Notes: generated by a model from the letters alone, not told the origin. A DNA stretch of 64,000 nucleotides from Desulfomicrobium sp. UBA5193 (GCA_002412965.1 DHWB01000003.1:329147-393146); one strand, 5' to 3'; shown: positions 9,257 to 17,742, numbered from the stretch's first letter. A program made the numbers and translations.

Positions 9257-11656
9257 TTACACAAAGACTCGCGTCTTCCCGCCCGCCGGTTTTTCCTTTT
9301 CGCTTCGGCCCCAACGCCAGTTCCGAATCTCCGGCAGATCTTCGCCGTGCCGCTCGATGTACTGCCGGTGCTCGATCAGTTTGTCGCGGATGGCCTGCTT
9401 GGCATACGCGGCTGTCGCGCCGAGCTGCGGCACGCGGTCGATGACGTCGGCCATGAGGTGAAATCGATCGAGGTCATTCACGACCACCATGTCGAACGGC
9501 GTCGTGGTCGACCCCTCCTCCTTGAAGCCGCGCACGTGCAGGTTCCCGTGGTTGGTGCGGCGATAGGTCAGCCGGTGGATCAGCCACGGATAGCCGTGAT
9601 AGGCAAAGATGACTGGCTTGTCGGTGGTGAACAGCGTGTCGAAATCGCTGTCGCTCAAGCCGTGAGGATGCTCGCGGTGATGCTGGAGTTTCATGAGATT
9701 GACCACGTTCACTACCCGGATTTTCAAGGCCGGGAAATGTTCTCGCAGGAGCTGCACGGCCGCCAGGGTCTCGAGGGTGGGCACGTCGCCGCAGCAGGCC
9801 ATGACGACATCCGGCTCGCAACCCTGGTCGTTGCTGGCCCAAGGCCAGATGCCGATGCCCGCGGCGCAGTGCTTGATGGCGGCGTCCATGTCCAGCCACT
9901 GCGGTCCGGGCTGCTTTCCGGCCACGATCACGTTCACGCAGTTGCGGCTGCGCAGGCATTGATCCGTCACGCAGAGCAGGGTGTTCGCGTCGGGCGGGAG
10001 ATAGACGCGGATGACCTCGGACTTCTTGTTGGCCGCGACATCGATGAAGCCGGGGTCCTGATGGCTGAAGCCGTTGTGATCCTGCCGCCAGACATGCGAC
10101 GAGAGCAGGTAGTTGAGGGAGGCGATGGGGCGGCGCCAGGGGATTCCGCGCGTGACGTCCAGCCACTTGGCGTGCTGGTTGAACATCGAGTCCACGATAT
10201 GGATGAACGCTTCATAGCAGGAAAAAAAGCCGTGGCGGCCGGTCAAAAGATACCCTTCGAGCCAGCCCTCGCACTGGTGCTCGCTCAGCATCTCCATGAC
10301 CCGGCCATCGGGTGCGACGTGCTCGTCGCCGGGGACGATGGCCGCCGTCGAGCAGCGGTTCGTGACCTCGAACACCGCGCCCCAGCGGTTCGAACTCGTC
10401 TCGTCCGGGCTGAAGACGCGGAAGGTGGAGGGGTTGTGCGTAATCACGTCGCGGATGAACTCGCCCTGCACGCGGGTGGCCTCGGCGTCCACCGCGCCGG
10501 GTTTCGGCACCTTGACCGCGTAGTCGCCGAAATCCGGCAGGCGCAGGTCGCGCAGGAACAGGCCGCCGTTGGCGTGGGGGTTGGCGCTCATCCGGCGTTC
10601 CCCTGTCGGCGCGAGCCCGGCCAGCTCGGGGCGGAGGCGGCCAGCCTTGTCGAACAGCTCCTGCGGCCGGTAGCTCTTCATCCACGTCTCCAAGAGCTTC
10701 ACATGGCCCGGATGGCCCATGTCGCCCATAGGCACCTGATGCGCGCGCCACGTGCCTTCCGTGGGTTTTCCGTCCACTTCCCGCGGGCAGGTCCAGCCCT
10801 TGGGCGTGCGCAGGATTATCATCGGCCAGCGCGGGCGTTCCGTAAAACCGTGCCCGCGGGCGTCCTGCTGGATGCGCCGGATCTCGCCCACCACCCGGTC
10901 GAGGGTGGCGGCCATGAGGGCGTGCATCTCCATGGGGTCGTCGCCCTCGACGAAATGTGGAGTATAGCCGTAGCCGTGGAAGAGCGCCGCCAGTTCGTCA
11001 TGGGGAATGCGCGCGAGCACGGTGGGACCGGCGATCTTGTAGCCGTTCAGGTGCAGGATCGGCAGCACGGCGCCGTCATGGACAGGATTCAGAAACTTGT
11101 TCGAGTGCCAGCTCGTGGCCATGGGGCCAGTCTCCGCTTCGCCATCGCCGACGACGCAGGCGACGAGAAGGTCCGGGTTGTCGAAGGCCGCCCCGAACGC
11201 ATGCGACAGCGCGTAGCCAAGCTCTCCGCCCTCGTTGATCGAGCCTGGCGTCTCCGGCGCGACGTGGCTCGGGACGCCGCCGGGGAAGGAGAACTGCTTG
11301 AAGAGCCGCGTCAGGCCGTCTTCGTCCTGCGAAATGTGGGGATAGACCTCGCTGTAGGTCCCCTCGAGATACGCGTTCGCAACAAGCCCGGGCCCGCCAT
11401 GGCCCGGTCCGGTGATGTTGATGACGTTCAGATCGTACGCCTTGATGACGCGATTCAGGTGTACATAGATGAAGTTCAGCCCCGGCACCGTGCCCCAATG
11501 ACCGAGCAGGCGCGGCTTGATGTGCTTCAGCGCAAGCGGTTTTTTGAGCAGCGGGTTGTCGTAGAGATAAATCTGGCCGACCGACAGGTAGTTGGCGGCG
11601 CGCCAGTAGGCGTCCATCGTTGCAAAGAGTTCCGGGGAAAGAGCCTTTGTCTGCAT
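9257..11656 (-). CDS. xfp: Xylulose-5-phosphate/fructose-6-phosphate phosphoketolase
   Basis: 799 residues, full length for the family. It cleaves xylulose-5-P (and usually fructose-6-P) with phosphate to acetyl-phosphate plus glyceraldehyde-3-P (or erythrose-4-P), using thiamine diphosphate. Visible signatures: the N-terminal GHWGTVPGL (52-60), ITGPGHGGPG (81-90), SINEGGELGY (139-148), and the TPP-binding GDGEAETGP (170-178). The acetyl-phosphate yield would bypass pyruvate oxidation and link to the 6-phosphogluconolactonase and split transketolase elsewhere in the window. It is alone in its transcription unit; the sequence directly upstream is a degraded ligD fragment, so the promoter probably lies inside that remnant. 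A very long antisense frame across it is a codon-bias shadow. Confidence 0.96.
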   Translation of the reverse strand: MQTKALSPELFATMDAYWRAANYLSVGQIYLYDNPLLKKPLALKHIKPRLLGHWGTVPGLNFIYVHLNRVIKAYDLNVINITGPGHGGPGLVANAYLEGTYSEVYPHISQDEDGLTRLFKQFSFPGGVPSHVAPETPGSINEGGELGYALSHAFGAAFDNPDLLVACVVGDGEAETGPMATSWHSNKFLNPVHDGAVLPILHLNGYKIAGPTVLARIPHDELAALFHGYGYTPHFVEGDDPMEMHALMAATLDRVVGEIRRIQQDARGHGFTERPRWPMIILRTPKGWTCPREVDGKPTEGTWRAHQVPMGDMGHPGHVKLLETWMKSYRPQELFDKAGRLRPELAGLAPTGERRMSANPHANGGLFLRDLRLPDFGDYAVKVPKPGAVDAEATRVQGEFIRDVITHNPSTFRVFSPDETSSNRWGAVFEVTNRCSTAAIVPGDEHVAPDGRVMEMLSEHQCEGWLEGYLLTGRHGFFSCYEAFIHIVDSMFNQHAKWLDVTRGIPWRRPIASLNYLLSSHVWRQDHNGFSHQDPGFIDVAANKKSEVIRVYLPPDANTLLCVTDQCLRSRNCVNVIVAGKQPGPQWLDMDAAIKHCAAGIGIWPWASNDQGCEPDVVMACCGDVPTLETLAAVQLLREHFPALKIRVVNVVNLMKLQHHREHPHGLSDSDFDTLFTTDKPVIFAYHGYPWLIHRLTYRRTNHGNLHVRGFKEEGSTTTPFDMVVVNDLDRFHLMADVIDRVPQLGATAAYAKQAIRDKLIEHRQYIERHGEDLPEIRNWRWGRSEKEKPAGGKTRVFV

Positions 11657-11671
11657 GGTTTGATTTTTCCT

Positions 11672-11861
11672 TTATTCGGGCGAGGAAGGTGCTGTTTCGT
11701 CGTCAACCTTCCAGGACTTGAAGATGCCGTCGAGCTCCAGCCGAAAATCATAGTGCAAGCGCTTGGCGTCGTGGCGCTGGATGACGAAGCGCAGATCGGA
11801 GGAAGAGGGCGGCCGGTTCGCCCGTCCTGGTAAAATCCCGCTTGCCGCGATACGTGCCCAG
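11672..11861 (-). pseudogene. Remnant of the LigD 3'-phosphoesterase domain (frameshifted, truncated)
   Basis: Two overlapping minus-strand frames together recover the N-terminus of a DNA-ligase-D-type phosphoesterase domain. One frame (about 11861-11811) reads LGTYRGKRDFTRTGEPA, matching the usual start of the domain. The other (about 11806-11711) reads SSSDLRFVIQRHDAKRLHYD and then FRLELDGIFKSWKV, the highly conserved His/Asp/Arg core. A frame change is needed between about 11798 and 11812. After KSWKV the similarity ends and a stop follows at 11672, so the rest of the nuclease and all ligase/polymerase parts are absent. In intact enzymes this domain trims 3' ends in non-homologous end joining. 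Here it is decaying DNA just upstream of xfp. Confidence 0.7.
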
Positions 11862-12042
11862 GCTTGATTTCGCGCGTACAGCCTTTTGTCTGCTCGCGTC
11901 ATGGAAAGCTGGTCGCCCCGAAAGTCGAGGCGTCACCGGTCAATCCAGCGCAGGAGAACATTCATGGCAAATCAATACATTTCACAGACCGGGAGAAAGA
12001 GGGATGAGGTGTGTTCCCGATTGTTTATTTAATGGGCCAAGG

Positions 12043-12246
12043 CTACTCTTTGTATTTGTCCAAAAAACGTTTGTAGTGTTCTTCCGCTTCATCCTTCGAA
12101 TAGCCATATTTCTTTTGCAACAGGCCAGCCAGCTTTTCCTGTTTTCCTTCGATCTCTGCAATCTCGTCATCCGTCAGTTTTCCCCACTGCTCTTTAATTC
12201 CGCCTTTGATCTCCTTCCATTTTCCTTTCCAAATATTTTCGTCCAT
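12043..12246 (-). CDS. CsbD family stress-response protein
   Basis: 67 residues, typical CsbD length and pattern: an N-terminal WKGKWKEIKGGIKEQWGKLTD block followed by a charged helix ending in YGYSKDEAEEHYKRFL. CsbD proteins are small soluble, highly charged proteins induced in general stress; the molecular role is not known. A good ribosome site (AAAGGAGAG) is placed before the ATG. It lies 82 bases downstream of a 34-codon membrane-peptide gene, and both are downstream of a canonical sigma-54 promoter, so they probably form one stress-induced transcript. Base composition is AT-richer than the window average. Confidence 0.9.
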   Translation of the reverse strand: MDENIWKGKWKEIKGGIKEQWGKLTDDEIAEIEGKQEKLAGLLQKKYGYSKDEAEEHYKRFLDKYKE

Positions 12247-12328
12247 ATGGTCTCTCCTTTCAACCAGTTCTCACTGGAGGTTACACGGTCATATTCACCT
12301 CATCCCAAATTCGAATCAAAAAACAAGA

Positions 12329-12433
12329 TTAGGTACATCCTCGCAAAACATAGAGGATGAGCAAGATTGGGAGTGGAATTCCCAGTACCCAAAGCAGAAT
12401 CCATCCGATTTTTCCTTCTTCATTTTTACGCAT
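12329..12433 (-). CDS. 34-residue predicted membrane peptide
   Basis: A short frame encoding MRKNEEGKIGW followed by one hydrophobic helix (ILLWVLGIPLPILLILYVL) and the C-terminus RGCT. Tiny proteins with this WVLGIP(L/I)PILL..RGCT pattern are, to my knowledge, common in proteobacteria as unnamed genes, which favours a real gene over chance. A longer start (12547) would add a segment without coding character, so the internal ATG at 12433 is preferred; AAGGATGG lies 12 bases upstream, a somewhat long spacing. It is located between a sigma-54 promoter and csbD. Function unknown; a regulatory or membrane-stress micro-protein is possible. Confidence 0.6.
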   Translation of the reverse strand: MRKNEEGKIGWILLWVLGIPLPILLILYVLRGCT

Positions 12434-12891
12434 GACTTCATACCATCCTTGAGAGTTGCTCTCTTCGCTGCAATCGGAGCTCTGCATTATTGTGTTGAAA
12501 CAGAACACTTGAGCGACCAATAACATTCGCGGGCCCATCCTCCCCAACTTATCGCAACATCCGTGCCGGAAGAAGGTTGCAGGTGTTTATAATCACAACA
12601 TATTTAATATTAAAGACTAAACGAAAAAGGGAGGGTGACGCGAGCAGAGGGATTCCTCAATGCGACTCGCCAAATCCAACATATGCGCCATATATGACGA
12701 GGCACGTTGTAAACCTCCCCAAGTGAGTGCCGTCCAAAGGGAGAGAATCCTGGCGACGAGGGGGCCACTCAGGTCTGGGTGCAGGCTCCGTGTTTTCAGG
12801 GCAGAGTGTCTGCTCGCTTTTGGCCCTGCATGATTTTGATATCATTAAAGATCTAGACCATGCTTTTGAATCCTGCTACTTGCTTCCACCC
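12434..12891. other. Intergenic region with divergent promoters
   Basis: No convincing gene. It holds the minus-strand sigma-54 promoter for the 34-residue peptide/csbD unit (12551-12569). Further upstream an imperfect ATAT/ATAT palindrome around 12676-12694 sits at a suitable distance for an activator site. The leader of the exported protein at 12892 occupies the right end. Confidence 0.5.
12551..12569 (-). promoter_or_regulatory. Canonical sigma-54 (-24/-12) promoter
   Basis: On the minus strand the sequence reads CCGGCACGGATGTTGCGA. GG (12567-12566) and GC (12555-12554) are separated by exactly 10 bases, matching the GGCACG-N4-TTGC consensus. The predicted transcript starts near 12543 and covers the 34-codon gene and csbD. 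Confidence 0.75.
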
Positions 12892-13263
12892 ATGCGCATC
12901 GCCATAATCTCCTTACTCCTACTCCTGTCCTGGGTTTCTCCTGTTCAGGCCGAGCACAAGCGTCTTGAAAAGGAATATCAGCAGGACTGGTGCGCGGGCG
13001 CGAGCGGTCGTGCGGAAGTCCGGCTTCCTGATGGAACCCGTGCGGATTGCATTACCCGCACCCATGCCATTGAATTCGACTTCGGACAGAAGTGGGCCGA
13101 GTCCATAGGTCAGGCTTTGTATTATTCCATGCAGACAGGGAAGAGGGCAGGGATCGTGCTGATCCTGGAGCGGATTGAAGACAGGAAGTATTGGATCCGC
13201 CTGAACTCAATCGTTGAGTTTCAGAAGTTGCCTATTGATTCTTGGAAGATTGAGAATTTCTAA
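12892..13263 (+). CDS. Small exported protein, possibly with a nuclease-like fold
   Basis: 123 residues from the ATG at 12892; an upstream in-frame start at 12727 would add non-coding-looking sequence ahead of a clear signal peptide (MRIAIISLLLLLSWVSPVQA, cleavage after ~20). The mature part has two Cys (in DWCAGASG and ADCITRTH) and the pattern D-C-x8-EFDFGQKWAESIGQALYY, then a KRAGIVLILE strand. The D...E-x-D...K plus helix and hydrophobic strand arrangement resembles the core of PD-(D/E)XK-type nuclease folds seen in similar exported proteobacterial proteins, but activity is not proven. It has no operon partner. Its location would be the periplasm. Confidence 0.7.
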   Translation: MRIAIISLLLLLSWVSPVQAEHKRLEKEYQQDWCAGASGRAEVRLPDGTRADCITRTHAIEFDFGQKWAESIGQALYYSMQTGKRAGIVLILERIEDRKYWIRLNSIVEFQKLPIDSWKIENF

Positions 13264-13385
13264 TAACGACGCTTTTTTGCTGTAATAATTTCATTCCTGT
13301 GCAGGCTTTTCTTCTCCATTTCGACAACACACTTGCTTCTTGATTCTGTTTATGTCTGAATATCTCCCACTTCAAAAAAATCGTC

Positions 13386-13405
13386 ATCCCCTTGAAGAAG
13401 GGGAT
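13386..13405. repeat. REP-like palindrome, family A, copy 1
   Basis: Perfect inverted repeat ATCCCCTT-GAAG-AAGGGGAT. It is the exact reverse complement of the 20-mer at 60756-60775, and the identity extends through the adjacent GACGA and partly through an AAAAAG-CATG flank. It could also act as a hairpin at the 3' end of the preceding gene. Confidence 0.7.
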
Positions 13406-13653
13406 CATGACTTTTTGTGTTTCCATTTTCTCTGCAGGTCCAATACAATGCAAGCGTACCGCTTTTTTGCCGGTACTGCTGCGCCATCTCCTTTGAGTGT
13501 TCTTTTCTGAAGTCCGTGCCGCGACCTTGCTCGCTACGCGTCAAGAAAGCTCACTGCGCCCCGCCGATTTTTTCAGCCGCAACACCTTCAAGCTCAATGG
13601 GTATGCAGATTGCTTCCTACGAACTCTGCCATTCTCTATTTTGAGAAAAAGGT

Positions 13654-13682
13654 CGACATTTCGACTCAAAAACTAAATATCG
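13654..13682 (+). promoter_or_regulatory. 29-bp inverted repeat, putative activator (enhancer) site 1
   Basis: Left arm CGACATTTCG, 10-base spacer, right arm TAAATATCG. Overall length and left arm are identical to those at 17743-17771 and 36271-36299. Its last base is 98 bases before the first G of the -24-like element at 13780. Confidence 0.6.
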
Positions 13683-13778
13683 TCCTCTTTTTTTCATTCA
13701 TTTCGCTTTTTTTCCAATCTAAAATAAGTTCCCCTTTCTTTTTAGTTGATTACGATGTAATAAACGAATCAATTCTCC

Positions 13779-13794
13779 TGGCGCGTTTTTTGAA
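13779..13794 (+). promoter_or_regulatory. Sigma-54-like promoter element for the GT28 gene
   Basis: TGGCGCGTTTTTTGAA: GG and GA separated by 10 bases. The -24 half resembles TGGCACG, while the -12 half is TTGAA rather than the usual TTGCA/T. The same TGGYGCG-N4-TTGAW pattern is found at 17868 and 36398 at matching distances from identical repeats. Confidence 0.5.
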
Positions 13795-13938
13795 GTATTT
13801 CATATATTTCATCTTGAGCAAGGCCTTCCGGCTTGCGGAAGAGACGCGACTCGAAGCTCGGTGTGCCGAAGAAAGGTTTTCTTTGGGGCGACCTGACCAA
13901 TTCAAGGCCATTTTACAGGATGACCGTTTGGAATACTT

Positions 13939-15183
13939 ATGAATATTCTTATGTACTCGCATGACACGTACGGGTTGGGCCATATCCGGCGGACAATGGC
14001 CTTGGCCCAGAGCCTGCTCGACAAGGGGCATCGCATCCTCATTCTGACGGGCTCGCCCATTGTCGGTCGTTTCGATTTTCCCAAGGGCATCGATTTCGTG
14101 CGAATTCCGGGCATGATCAAGAAGTCCAACGAGATATACGTCCCGCACTCGATAGCCATCGAACCGTCTTTGGCCCTGGCCATCCGTCAGAACATCATTC
14201 TGGCCACGGCCCAGACTTTCCGGCCGGATCTGTTTCTGGTCGACAAGGCGCCTCTTGGCCTCAAGCTCGAAGTTACGGCCACCTTGATCTGGCTCCGCGA
14301 GAACTCGCCGAAAACTCAAGTTGTGCTTGGTCTGCGGGACATCATGGACAGTCCCGAGAGTACCATCAAGGAGTGGCAGGAGCGCAAGATGTACGAGGTG
14401 TTCGAGCAGCTCTATTCCGAGATCTGGGTCTACGGGAGCAGGCACATCTTCGATGCCGTCGAAGAGTACGCGATTCCAAGGCATATCGAATCAAAAATTC
14501 ATTTCACGGGTTACATTCCCCGGCATATTCCCCACCAGCGCAATCGACCGGCGCTTCGGCGCGAGCTTGGACTCTGTCCGGCCGACAAGCTTGTGCTCGT
14601 GACAACGGGTGGCGGCGGCGATGGCTACAAGGTCATCGATACCTATCTCAGCATGCTTGAAACCCAACCTGGTTGCGACTTCAAATCCATGATCGTCACC
14701 GGGCCGATGCTGTGCGAGAAACTCTATGACCAGCTCGCGTGCCGTGCGCGCAAGCTCAAGATTCGCATCTTCAAGTTCCACCGCAAGATGGAGAAGATCA
14801 TCCTGGCCGCCGATTGCGTGGTCTCCATGGGCGGTTACAACACTATGTGCGAAATTGTCAGCGCAGCCAGACCGATGCTGATCATTCCGCGCAGCACGCC
14901 GCGCGAGGAGCAAATCATGCGAGCCCGGATTTTCGCGGCAAGAGGCCTGCTCGAATACATTCCGTGGGAAACGGTGACCGTCCCGCAGATGCGCGACAAG
15001 CTCGGGTACATTCTCGAGCACGGCATGGACTACGAGCAGCGGCTCAGCGGCTTCCCCATGACCGCCTTCGATGTCATCAATTCCCGCATCGGCAAGATCG
15101 GCCTGCGCTCCGTGAAACCTGCATGTCATGGACATGAAGCGCTCTGGATGCCGGATTATTATGGGCATGTCCGCAATCAGTGA
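13939..15183 (+). CDS. GT28/MurG-like glycosyltransferase
   Basis: 414 residues with the two-domain GT-B layout. The N-terminal MYSHDTYGLGHIRRTMALAQ carries the glycine-rich loop of MurG/GT28 enzymes. The C-terminal half has VTTGGGGDGYKVI near 220 and the nucleotide-sugar-site motif SMGGYNTMCEIV near 296, followed by IIPRSTPREEQ. No signal peptide; such enzymes act at the cytoplasmic membrane face, adding a sugar to a lipid or peptide acceptor. The gene stands alone behind a long leader with an enhancer/promoter pair shared with two other loci, so stress-linked envelope glycosylation is a reasonable inference. The ATG has only a weak ribosome site. Confidence 0.85.
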   Translation: MNILMYSHDTYGLGHIRRTMALAQSLLDKGHRILILTGSPIVGRFDFPKGIDFVRIPGMIKKSNEIYVPHSIAIEPSLALAIRQNIILATAQTFRPDLFLVDKAPLGLKLEVTATLIWLRENSPKTQVVLGLRDIMDSPESTIKEWQERKMYEVFEQLYSEIWVYGSRHIFDAVEEYAIPRHIESKIHFTGYIPRHIPHQRNRPALRRELGLCPADKLVLVTTGGGGDGYKVIDTYLSMLETQPGCDFKSMIVTGPMLCEKLYDQLACRARKLKIRIFKFHRKMEKIILAADCVVSMGGYNTMCEIVSAARPMLIIPRSTPREEQIMRARIFAARGLLEYIPWETVTVPQMRDKLGYILEHGMDYEQRLSGFPMTAFDVINSRIGKIGLRSVKPACHGHEALWMPDYYGHVRNQ

Positions 15184-15286
15184 GTCCCGGTGATGAACCG
15201 GTCGTGAGAGCCGTTCCGGTTATCTGGGGGCGAGTGCATGGCGACGGGAGCCTCGTGTCGATGACAATGGTCTGTTTTTCACGTCA

Positions 15287-17707
15287 ATGGAGTATGATGG
15301 GGGCTTTGATATGCTGTCGTTGCGCTTGCGCTGGGTCCTGCTGATTCTTCTCGCCGTTTCGGTTTTGGCGTTCGGGCAGAATGTCCACGCCGCGAAGGGT
15401 TCGAGCGGCGACAAGTCAAAGCAGGCCGTCACGGTGGATGTAGGCTCGCTGCAGGAAAAGGATGTCGATCCTTTCCTGGCGTCTCTGACGGACGCCCAGA
15501 CCAGAGAAGTCCTGCAAAAGACGCTCAAGGAGCAGGCCGGGTTGCGAGAGGACACCGCCGCTCCTGAGCAGCAGAGCTATCTGGTCCGGGTCTTTGTCGC
15601 TTTTGAGACGAAAGTTCGAAGATTTGCGACGGAGTTTGGGGCCTTGTCTGACGCCGCGCATGTGGAAATCGCAAATCCGCAGCCGATCATCGACAATTTA
15701 AGCGGCGGTCAGGGACTCGGGCAGTTCACCCAATCCCTCTTCATCCTGGCCGCAATCACGTTGTGCTCGCTGGCCGTATATTGGGCGCTGACCCTTTTTT
15801 TCAATAAATTCAGGCCGGGCCATAACACCACGCTTCTCGCGCAGCGTTTTGGAAAGCTGGGAACGGTTTTTTTCGAGACGGCTCTTCAGCTCATCGCCTT
15901 TGCGGTTTATTTCATGGTCTTCGCGCTGCTCCTGATGATCACATCGCCCGGTGACAGCCCGGAGCGCGGTATCGGGACCATTGTCTTCATTTCCCTGTCC
16001 TATGTCCTTCTTGTACGGATCATAGCCAGCGTTCTGCTGTCCCCCGCGTCTTCAGCCTTGCGGCCCATGCCTCTCGGCGACGGTGCCGCCCTCATCATGT
16101 ATCGCTGGCTCATGGGCTTTACGTATTTCATCTGTGTCTTGGCCGTGATCAGCCTGACCCTGGAGCAAATCGGAGGGGCCGTGGCCGTGGGCAGGCTGCT
16201 GCATGCATCGGCCGGTTTGTGTTCGAGTCTGGTGCTGGCCGCCGCGATACTTGTCAACCGGCGACGCGTGGCTCAAACCATTGATCCCGAGTGCGAAACC
16301 GAGCTGACAGTGCAGAGCGCGGTGGCGCGGCTCTGGCATTTTACCGCGCTGGCCTACGCCCTGTTCATTGGCACTTTTTGGACCATGCGTGCGTGTCTGG
16401 AGAATGAATCGCTGTTGCGCCTGGTTCTCAGCATGTTCCTGATCCCGGTCTGCATCGGGATAGACCTCTGGGTGCGCAAACTGATGGTCATCGCCTCGGG
16501 CGAGGATCAGCAGATCATTCCTTTGAGCCCGAACGCTGAACCCGAAGCGCCGTCGGTCCAGGAGCTGGCCGGCAACAAGCCTCCGGAGACGAAGAGCCTG
16601 CGGGATTACTTGCCGCTCATCAGTAAAATCCTGCGGGTGGCGCTGGTTGTCTTTTCGATTTTCGCCATGCTCAGGATCTGGGGTGTTGAAGTGCCGCTGG
16701 GCTGGCTGTTTGCCCGCAACGTGCTCAGCGTCCTGCTGGTCATCGTGGCGTGCCTGCTCATCTGGGAGATCCTGCGCATCCGCATTGATCGCAAACTCAG
16801 TGAAGACATGTTCAATTCAGGCATCGACCTTGATAATCTGGAAGAAGGCGGAGGCGCCGGCGGGTCGCGCAGCGCCACGCTGCTCGTGCTGTTGCGCAAA
16901 TTCCTGCTGACTTCCATCATAGTCATGGGATCCCTGGTGACCCTGTCCTCCATGGGCGTTGACATCGCTCCGCTCATCGCCGGGGCGGGGGTCTTCGGAC
17001 TGGCCATCGGCTTTGGAGCCCAAACTCTGGTCAAGGACATCATCTCCGGCGTGTTCTTCCTCATCGACGACGCCTTCCGGGTCGGAGACTATGTCGAGGC
17101 AGGCGCGGCCAAGGGCACGGTGGAGCAAATCTCGCTGCGCTCCATGAAGCTTCGCCACCCGCGCGGCATGCTCTTCACCATCCCCTACGGCGGGCTCAAG
17201 ATCCTGAAGAATTTCAGCCGGGACTACATCATCACCAAGCTGGACTTCCGTGTCCGCTATGACGCCGACATCGAAAAGATCCGCAAGATCATAAAGCGCG
17301 TCAACAAGGAGATCATGGCCAACGAGGAGCTCAGCCATGGGATGCTGAGCGAAGTCAAATCCATGGGCGTGCGCGCCATGGAAGATTCGGCCATGATCCT
17401 GCGCATCAAGTTCAAGACGATTCCCGGACACCAGTTTGTTACGCAAAAGATGGTCTATCGGCTCGTTCAGGAAGCCTTTCGGCAGAACGGCATCGAGTTC
17501 GCCCATCGCAATGTCACCGTATATTTCCCGCCTGAAATCCAGGCCATGGTCGCCAAGGACGCGGCATCGGGTTCGGGCGGATTGACGACCGCGGCTGCCA
17601 GCGGGGCGGCCGCCGCGGCGAGCGCGTTGATCCAGGAAGAGGAAGCGCTTGCCTTGGCCGCCGCAGCCGCAGCAGCTGCGGCAAAGGCGGAATCATCGGA
17701 TGAATGA
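15287..17707 (+). CDS. Large mechanosensitive channel, MscS/MscK type
   Basis: 806 residues (or 798 from the ATG at 15311, which has a GGGGG ribosome-like site and begins directly at the signal peptide LRLRWVLLILLAVSVLAFG). A periplasmic helical region (~35-145) is followed by about ten hydrophobic segments. The MscS core lies at ~543-675, with APLIAGAGVFGLAIGFGAQT, VKDIISGVFFL, DDAFRVGDYVE and IPYGGLKILKNFSRD. The last ~55 residues are an Ala-rich run. It would gate on membrane tension during osmotic downshift. It is the second MscS homologue in the window and lies 103 bases after the GT28 gene. Confidence 0.93.
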   Translation: MEYDGGFDMLSLRLRWVLLILLAVSVLAFGQNVHAAKGSSGDKSKQAVTVDVGSLQEKDVDPFLASLTDAQTREVLQKTLKEQAGLREDTAAPEQQSYLVRVFVAFETKVRRFATEFGALSDAAHVEIANPQPIIDNLSGGQGLGQFTQSLFILAAITLCSLAVYWALTLFFNKFRPGHNTTLLAQRFGKLGTVFFETALQLIAFAVYFMVFALLLMITSPGDSPERGIGTIVFISLSYVLLVRIIASVLLSPASSALRPMPLGDGAALIMYRWLMGFTYFICVLAVISLTLEQIGGAVAVGRLLHASAGLCSSLVLAAAILVNRRRVAQTIDPECETELTVQSAVARLWHFTALAYALFIGTFWTMRACLENESLLRLVLSMFLIPVCIGIDLWVRKLMVIASGEDQQIIPLSPNAEPEAPSVQELAGNKPPETKSLRDYLPLISKILRVALVVFSIFAMLRIWGVEVPLGWLFARNVLSVLLVIVACLLIWEILRIRIDRKLSEDMFNSGIDLDNLEEGGGAGGSRSATLLVLLRKFLLTSIIVMGSLVTLSSMGVDIAPLIAGAGVFGLAIGFGAQTLVKDIISGVFFLIDDAFRVGDYVEAGAAKGTVEQISLRSMKLRHPRGMLFTIPYGGLKILKNFSRDYIITKLDFRVRYDADIEKIRKIIKRVNKEIMANEELSHGMLSEVKSMGVRAMEDSAMILRIKFKTIPGHQFVTQKMVYRLVQEAFRQNGIEFAHRNVTVYFPPEIQAMVAKDAASGSGGLTTAAASGAAAAASALIQEEEALALAAAAAAAAAKAESSDE

Positions 17708-17742
17708 TCTCCGGCCTGTGCCTGTATCGCATGCGTGACGGG

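Larger units (their letters stand above)
13264..13938. other. AT-rich intergenic region with a REP-like palindrome and a putative enhancer/promoter pair
   Basis: 675 bases without a gene I can support. It contains a REP-like palindrome (13386-13405), a 29-bp inverted repeat (13654-13682) and a sigma-54-like element (13779-13794). After the predicted start near 13805 there is a leader of about 134 bases before the glycosyltransferase ATG. A 110-codon open frame (13610-13942) across it looks accidental. Confidence 0.55.

Noticed and set aside
9013..9264. 83-codon minus-strand frame between xfp and the kinase
   Set aside because: Cys-rich, no motif, poor start context; the 248-base gap seems non-coding.
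9347..11833. 828-codon open frame on the plus strand, antisense to phosphoketolase
   Set aside because: It is the codon-bias shadow of xfp in GC-rich DNA. The translation is Asp/His/Val/Arg-rich without domain motifs, and the opposite frame is an unmistakable enzyme.
13610..13942. 110-codon frame ending in an ATGA overlap with the GT28 start
   Set aside because: The overlap looks attractive, but the first half is a Phe/Ser-rich run from AT-rich DNA, there is no good ribosome site, and it would span the enhancer-like repeat and promoter element.
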